From Colimorpha sp045597845 (lineage in GTDB: Bacteria; Bacteroidota; Bacteroidia; Bacteroidales; P3), in assembly GCA_045597845.1 (NCBI GenBank), contig JAZLKZ010000121.1, forward strand, positions 1 to 64,000: a stretch of DNA of 64,000 bases, given 5' to 3'. Both the position numbers and the translations under genes were made by a program. Of the stretch, positions 59,250 to 64,000 are shown in pieces; the first letter of the stretch is position 1; each line of letters opens with the position of its first letter. The notes beneath the pieces were generated by a model, which made no database searches, was not told where the DNA came from, and saw nothing but the letters and a program-made list of their open reading frames with translations.

Positions 59250-60326
59250 TTGAATCGAAATAACTATTGTATAATCATGGCCGGCGGTTTTGGAAGCCGG
59301 TTCTGGCCGATGAGCAAATCGGACAACCCCAAGCAGTTTGTGGATGTGATGGGCGTAGGTGAGTCGATGTTGCAAACCACGTTTCGCAGGTTTGAGCGCA
59401 TCTGCCCGCGAGAGAATATCATTATCGTTACGGGGCGCAACTATGTGGAGAAAGTGCGCCAGCAGCTGCCTGGCCTTTTGTCCTATCAAATATTGGCAGA
59501 GCCTACGCGCAGAAACACGGCTCCTTGCGTGGCTTATGCCGGAGCTGTGATATCCAAACTGAACCCCGACGCCAATATCGTGGTTACCCCTTCGGACCAT
59601 GCTGTTTTTGGTGAGGACCGATTTGTGAACAACATCACAGACGCTTTTCGTATCACCGCGGAACGTCCATGGATCATCACAATAGGTGCGCGCCCTGTAA
59701 ATCCCAATACCAAATACGGCTATATCCAGTTTCGGGAGCGGGCCTCCCTTCCCGAGGCTCACAACCTCCACGAGGTGGTCACCTTTACGGAGAAGCCGCC
59801 CGTAGAGATGGCGCGCCAATTCATCGCTTCGGGAGAGTTTTTCTGGAACTCGGGTTTGTTTGTGTGGAGCTTGAAGACCTTAATGCAAGCCTACAAGGAC
59901 TTTCTCCCAAACATCGCCGCGAGTTTCTTCGAGTTGAGCGATCAGAGCGACACCGAGGAACTGGACAAAGTGTATGCTTTGAGCGAAGCCATTTCCATTG
60001 ACTTTGGTATTATGGAAAAGGCTGGAAATGTGCATGTAATGGAAGCTGATTTTGGTTGGAGCGACGTTGAAACGTGGGATTCTTTGTCGAATACCTGTGT
60101 GAAAGATGCCGATGGCAATGCGATTGTGTCGGGCAACGTGTTTGCCTATGATGTGAAGAATTGCGTGGTTCATTTGCCTAAGGACAAGACGGTAGTGCTT
60201 CAAGGCATGCGGGATTGCATCGTGGCTGGAGACGCAGACACGCTGCTGGTTTGCCAGAAATCCGCAGAGGAACTCATCTTCAAGTTCGCTTCGGACGTTG
60301 AATTGAGTAAGATTATGAGAAATTAA
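59250..60326 (+). CDS. manC: Mannose-1-phosphate guanylyltransferase
   Basis: 358 aa, starting at TTG 59250 (MNRNNYCIIMAGGFGSRFWP); the first ATG in frame (59277) would remove conserved residues. Nucleotide-binding signature GGFGSRFWPMSKSDNPKQF; TRRNTAPCVAYA; VVTPSDHAVF; FTEKPPVEMARQF; FFWNSGLFVWS. Makes GDP-mannose for glycans. This is the short form without the C-terminal isomerase domain. Confidence 0.92.
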   Translation: MNRNNYCIIMAGGFGSRFWPMSKSDNPKQFVDVMGVGESMLQTTFRRFERICPRENIIIVTGRNYVEKVRQQLPGLLSYQILAEPTRRNTAPCVAYAGAVISKLNPDANIVVTPSDHAVFGEDRFVNNITDAFRITAERPWIITIGARPVNPNTKYGYIQFRERASLPEAHNLHEVVTFTEKPPVEMARQFIASGEFFWNSGLFVWSLKTLMQAYKDFLPNIAASFFELSDQSDTEELDKVYALSEAISIDFGIMEKAGNVHVMEADFGWSDVETWDSLSNTCVKDADGNAIVSGNVFAYDVKNCVVHLPKDKTVVLQGMRDCIVAGDADTLLVCQKSAEELIFKFASDVELSKIMRN

Positions 60327-60404
60327 GGCTTGTAGAAGTGCATGCAAGAAAGACCTGTTTTTATTTTGTTATATAGAGTTAGTCAATAATAAAACATCAA
60401 TAAT

Positions 60405-61811
60405 ATGAAACGTATTGAAATTATTTCGCTTTTGAAAGGTGACGTTGAGCAGTTGATCGACACCACCGTCAATGTCAAAGGTTGGGTACGCTCCAAGCGT
60501 GGCAACAAAAACGTGGCATTCATTGCCTTGAACGATGGTTCCATCATACATAATATTCAGGTAGTGGTTGATATTGCCAACTTTGACGAGAATTTGCTGA
60601 AACGCATCACCACGGGTGCATGTCTTTCGGTTGACGGCAAATTGGTGAAATCGCAGGGCGCAGGCCAGGCTGTTGAGATTCAAGCCGAAAACATCGAGCT
60701 TTACGGCGAGGCTGACCCCGAAACCTATCCCTTGCAAAAGAAAGGACACTCCATGGAGTTCCTGCGCGAAATCGGACATTTGCGTCCCAGAACCAACACT
60801 TTTGGCGCAGTTTGCCGCATCCGTCACAATATGGCTTACGCCATCCATACCTTCTTCCATGAGAATGGTTTCTTCTATTTCCATACCCCGCTCATTACGG
60901 CAAGCGACTGCGAAGGTGCCGGCGAGATGTTCCAGGTTACTACACTTGACATGAACAATCCTCCCCGCAAGGAAGACGGTTCCATCGACTACAGCCAGGA
61001 CTTCTTTGGCAAGCAGACTTCCCTCACCGTGAGCGGTCAGCTGGAAGGCGAGTTGGGCGCCACTTCGTTGGGCAAGATTTATACCTTTGGACCTACTTTC
61101 CGCGCTGAGAACAGCAACACGCCTCGCCACTTGGCAGAGTTCTGGATGATTGAGCCCGAGATGGCATTCTACGACATCGACGACCTTACCGCTCTTGAGG
61201 AACGTTTCATCAAGTACTGCGTAAAATGGGCTTTGGATCATTGCGAAGATGACCTTGAATTCCTCAACAAGATGGTTGACAATGGCTTGATTGAGCGTTT
61301 GAGAGGTGTCATCAATACCGAGTTTGTCCGTTTGCCTTACACAGAGGGTGTGCGCATCTTGGAAGAGGCCGTCAAGAATGGTCACAAGTTTGAATATCCC
61401 GTATTCTGGGGTGCCGACCTCGCCAGCGAGCACGAACGCTATCTCGTCGAGGAGCATTTCAAGAAGCCTGTCATCATGATTGACTACCCCAAGGAAATCA
61501 AGGCTTTCTATATGAAGCAGAATGCCGACGGCAAGACCGTTCAGGGCACTGATGTGCTGTTCCCGCAGATTGGCGAGATTATCGGAGGTTCGGTGCGTGA
61601 AGAGAACTACGACAAGTTGATGAACCGCATCAATGAGCTCAACATTCCAATGAAGGATATGTGGTGGTATCTCGACACTCGTCGCTATGGCTCTTGTCCT
61701 CATGCCGGTTTCGGTCTCGGTTTCGAGCGTCTGATGCTCTTTGTTACGGGTATGGGCAACATTCGCGATGTGATTCCTTTCCCCAGAACGCCCAAGACTG
61801 CCGAGTTCTAA
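60405..61811 (+). CDS. asnS: Asparaginyl-tRNA synthetase
   Basis: 468 aa class IIb synthetase. N-terminal OB anticodon domain (VNVKGWVRSKRGNKNVAFIA); motif 2 YTFGPTFRAENSNTPRHLAE followed by FWMIEPEMAF; motif 3 HAGFGLGFERLMLFVTGM; ending NIRDVIPFPRTPKTAEF, as is usual for AsnRS. Length and motifs complete. Confidence 0.97.
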   Translation: MKRIEIISLLKGDVEQLIDTTVNVKGWVRSKRGNKNVAFIALNDGSIIHNIQVVVDIANFDENLLKRITTGACLSVDGKLVKSQGAGQAVEIQAENIELYGEADPETYPLQKKGHSMEFLREIGHLRPRTNTFGAVCRIRHNMAYAIHTFFHENGFFYFHTPLITASDCEGAGEMFQVTTLDMNNPPRKEDGSIDYSQDFFGKQTSLTVSGQLEGELGATSLGKIYTFGPTFRAENSNTPRHLAEFWMIEPEMAFYDIDDLTALEERFIKYCVKWALDHCEDDLEFLNKMVDNGLIERLRGVINTEFVRLPYTEGVRILEEAVKNGHKFEYPVFWGADLASEHERYLVEEHFKKPVIMIDYPKEIKAFYMKQNADGKTVQGTDVLFPQIGEIIGGSVREENYDKLMNRINELNIPMKDMWWYLDTRRYGSCPHAGFGLGFERLMLFVTGMGNIRDVIPFPRTPKTAEF

Positions 61812-61814
61812 TTG

Positions 61815-62738
61815 ATGACGCAAGACGAACAATATATAAGACGCTGCTTGCAGTTGGCTTCAAACGGGTTGGGTCGCACACGACCCAACCCGTTGGTTGG
61901 TTGTGTGGTGGTACGCGACGGGGTGATATTGTCTGAAGGCTACCACCAGCAGTATGGCGGTTGGCATGCCGAACGTAACGCTTTGTTGCGCAATCCCGAC
62001 ATGGATTTCAATGGTGCTACGCTGTATGTGAATTTGGAACCTTGCTCCCATCAAGGAAAGACTCCGCCGTGTGCCGACCTCATCGTGGAAAAGGGCATCA
62101 AACGAGTTGTGTGTTGCAACGACGACCCCAACCCGTTGGTTTCGGGTAGGGGTTTTGCTATTTTGGAACGTGGTGGCATTGAAGTTGTTAGGCATGTACT
62201 GGAGGAGGAAGGACGTTATCTTAATAGACGCTTTTTTACCTTCATGGAGCAACATCGTCCCTATGTTATCCTCAAATGGGCGGAGAGTGCCGACGGGTTT
62301 ATGGCACCTTTGCAACAGCAACAATATTGGATAAGTTCTCCTTATCAGACGTTGTTAAGCCACAAGTGGCGTACCGAGGAGGCGGCGATTCTTGTAGGGT
62401 CGCAGACCTATCTCGACGACCGGCCTCAACTTACTGCACGTCTGTGGAAAGGAACTAATCCCCAGCCTATAGTGCTGGATCGTAGAAACCGTCTCTTAGA
62501 TGTGCCAAAACATTGGCTGCATTTGCATTGCGCTACGCCAGTCGAAGTATTGCAGATTCTTTATGAACACAAGCTGCAGTCGGTGATAGTGGAGGGTGGC
62601 CGGCAGGTGTTGGACGCTTTCATCGAGTCGGGACTTTACGATGAGGTTCGAGTGTTCCGCAATCCTCAAGTATATTATCATAATGGCCTCAAGGCCCCAT
62701 CCATCCCGCTATGTCAGGAGATACATATCGTACAATAG
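61815..62738 (+). CDS. ribD: Bifunctional riboflavin biosynthesis deaminase/reductase
   Basis: 307 aa from ATG 61815; an in-frame TTG three bases earlier is less likely. The N-terminal deaminase zinc site is GGWHAERNAL (H-A-E) with EPCSHQGKTPPCADLI (P-C-x8-C). The C-terminal reductase has LKWAESADGF and ILVGSQTYLDDRPQLTARLW, then VIVEGGRQVLDAF. Performs the second and third steps of riboflavin synthesis. Slightly short for RibD (usually 330-370). It begins 3 bp after asnS and its end overlaps the next gene by 28 bp. Confidence 0.93.
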   Translation: MTQDEQYIRRCLQLASNGLGRTRPNPLVGCVVVRDGVILSEGYHQQYGGWHAERNALLRNPDMDFNGATLYVNLEPCSHQGKTPPCADLIVEKGIKRVVCCNDDPNPLVSGRGFAILERGGIEVVRHVLEEEGRYLNRRFFTFMEQHRPYVILKWAESADGFMAPLQQQQYWISSPYQTLLSHKWRTEEAAILVGSQTYLDDRPQLTARLWKGTNPQPIVLDRRNRLLDVPKHWLHLHCATPVEVLQILYEHKLQSVIVEGGRQVLDAFIESGLYDEVRVFRNPQVYYHNGLKAPSIPLCQEIHIVQ

Positions 62739-63313
62739 CGGTGCCTTCCCAAGGACTCTATAAGGAAAAGGGTAGCAAGTTCCTTGCTTTCGCCTTTCCC
62801 ATTGCTTCTGTCGAGGAGGTCAAACCCATTTTGGAACGGCTGCGAAAGGAGTATTACGATGCCCGCCATCATTGCTACGCATACATGCTTGGCGCCGACA
62901 AAGAAGTCTTCCGCGTGAACGACGATGGAGAACCATCGGGAACGGGAGGCAGACCTATTCATGGACAGATGCTCTCTGCAGACCTTACCAATATGTTGAT
63001 TGTGGTGGTGCGTTATTTTGGTGGTATCTTGTTGGGCGCATCGGGGTTGGCAAATGCCTATAAGGCGGCGGCGCGCGACGCAATCGAGAACGCCACTATT
63101 ATCGAGAAGACGGTGGATGTCACTTTCCACCTACAGTTTGAATATCCATTAATGAACGATGTGATGCGTGTGGTGAAGGATTTCGGATTGACATGCCGAA
63201 ACCAGGATTTCAACCTCGACTGTCGCATGGATGTAGCTATCCGCAAGTCGGAGGCTCCCCGCCTGCAAGATGCCATTGAGCATCTTCGGGGGGTGACCAT
63301 TAATAGTGAATAG
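62711..63313 (+). CDS. yigZ: YigZ / IMPACT family protein
   Basis: 200 aa. Signature VNDDGEPSGTGGRPIHGQM, with VVRYFGGILLGASGLANAYK and the N-terminal YKEKGSKFLAFAFP. DUF1949-like C-terminal domain in the last 60 residues. The family is linked to translation or stress control; the molecular role is unsettled. Overlaps ribD by 28 bp. Confidence 0.92.
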   Translation: MSGDTYRTIAVPSQGLYKEKGSKFLAFAFPIASVEEVKPILERLRKEYYDARHHCYAYMLGADKEVFRVNDDGEPSGTGGRPIHGQMLSADLTNMLIVVVRYFGGILLGASGLANAYKAAARDAIENATIIEKTVDVTFHLQFEYPLMNDVMRVVKDFGLTCRNQDFNLDCRMDVAIRKSEAPRLQDAIEHLRGVTINSE

Positions 63314-63360
63314 GGCATAAGCCCTTTCCAAAATGTCAACGTCAAAATTACAGAACTCTC

Positions 63361-63921
63361 ATGAATACATTCTTGATAATCATATTTGCCGCCAAATCGG
63401 TAACGATAGTTACGACGCTTGCTGCATTGTTGTGCAAACCGCGGTTGGCTTGGCGTTGTTTCTTGGGAAGATATCGGTTTGACCGTCGGCAGCCTCATGG
63501 TGTAGTGCAACTCTTGGCACGCTTTACATGGGAGTCGCCGCAGATGTGGCTTGGCTACAATTTCTCACAGATGCGCATTTTGCTCAATGTGGTTGATAGA
63601 GTAGATTATTATGGAGGTTCAACTTTTGTGACTTCCGAACGATGGAAATCTGGATATAGGGGTATGTCGTTGGGATGCTGTATCAATATTTGGACATACA
63701 AGCACCTTTATGGCGATTTTGAAGAGTATGTCGTCAAGAATGACCCCTTCGATCTCTTCAAACATGAATACGGCCATACCTTTGATAGTATTATCTTTGG
63801 TCCGTTCTATCTTCCTGTTGTGGGACTCGTGAGTTGTTTGGGTGTTTTGTTCTCAAAAAATCAGCAGCACCTGTGGACAGAACGCTCCGCGAACCGCCAC
63901 GCACGGAAATACTTTGGTTGA
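63361..63921 (+). CDS. HEYGH-motif membrane-associated protein, 186 aa
   Basis: N-terminal membrane segment (FLIIIFAAKSVTIVTTLAAL). Later it has FKHEYGHTFDSIIFGPFYLP, in which HEYGH is an HExxH zinc-protease-type motif, then a second hydrophobic segment and TERSANRHARKYFG. A family with the same HEYGH, then F(W)TE..ANR pattern is widespread in Bacteroidales, usually annotated hypothetical. Peptidase activity is an inference from the motif alone. Starts 47 bp after the YigZ gene and probably shares its transcript. Confidence 0.75.
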   Translation: MNTFLIIIFAAKSVTIVTTLAALLCKPRLAWRCFLGRYRFDRRQPHGVVQLLARFTWESPQMWLGYNFSQMRILLNVVDRVDYYGGSTFVTSERWKSGYRGMSLGCCINIWTYKHLYGDFEEYVVKNDPFDLFKHEYGHTFDSIIFGPFYLPVVGLVSCLGVLFSKNQQHLWTERSANRHARKYFG

Positions 63922-64000
63922 GGTTAATGGAAGAGTAAGACTCTTTTTGATTTGCTTTTCTCGTTTTTTTTTGCGAATTTTGCAAGTTAAAACTCTATTC

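Noticed and set aside
60369..61832. 487-codon open frame on the minus strand opposite asnS
   Set aside because: It mirrors a certain gene codon for codon; a long antisense frame arises from the codon bias of asnS. No start signals or family.

Overview
The window is from a member of the Bacteroidales, genus not resolved. The signs are TAnnTTTG -7 boxes with TTTG about 19-20 bp upstream, a PorE-like TPR/PD40/OmpA protein, a BatA-type protein, a Bacteroidetes-type tyrosine integrase, methylmalonyl-CoA mutase, and the family content of the housekeeping genes. There is one clear boundary. Bases 1 to about 31,300 are an AT-richer accessory island. From about 31,350 to 64,000 lies an ordinary chromosomal backbone.

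Accessory region. 1-1,484: a tyrosine integrase (its C-terminus runs off the left edge) with an excisionase-like HTH gene; then a small serine recombinase, a 61-aa ORF and a gene with an internal stop codon. 3,171-6,768: unrecognised cargo genes with structured, repeat-rich spacers. 7,416-21,247 (minus strand): an AlbA_2/GHKL-type protein downstream of a tight six-gene operon (gaps of 1-5 bp or overlaps): XRE regulator, radical SAM protein, NERD-nuclease/SF1 helicase, an 800-aa DrmE-like protein, DrmA-like helicase and DrmB-like DUF1998 protein. This has the DrmA-DrmB core of DISARM phage defence, but no DrmC phospholipase-D protein and no DNA methyltransferase is present in the window. The radical SAM and NERD-helicase genes take their places. 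I regard this as the best candidate for an undescribed system. 21,711-25,000: a DUF4143-type AAA ATPase and a Fic AMP-transferase with a winged-helix tail, flanked by four copies of an 11-bp box. 25,370-30,163: a second candidate defence operon, consisting of an XRE regulator that is a paralogue of the first, an unknown 243-aa protein, a GHKL ATPase with a DUF3883 tail, and a DUF6602-like protein.

Three copies of a 16-bp sequence that reads as a tRNA 3' end (T-stem, acceptor strand, CCA), each followed at once by a terminator hairpin, lie at 23,050, 25,222 and 30,544. They partition the right part of the island into cassettes and look like serial integration scars. The last copy is next to a broken umuD fragment and a decayed IS30-family element.

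Backbone. In order: a nucleotidyltransferase-family gene, an OmpA protein with tandem G/D/N repeats, a lipoprotein gene with an apparent 1-nt frameshift, aroE, an endonuclease/exonuclease/phosphatase, nth, a BatA-domain protein, an ABC-2 transporter pair, recJ, ettA, a small secreted protein, scpA (without its small-subunit gene), miaA, a PorE-like protein with a degenerate retropepsin-like tail, queD, a nitroreductase, clpX, rodA, PBP2, thyA, manC, asnS, ribD, a YigZ/IMPACT protein and a small HEYGH protein. No complete tRNA or rRNA gene and no CRISPR array was seen.
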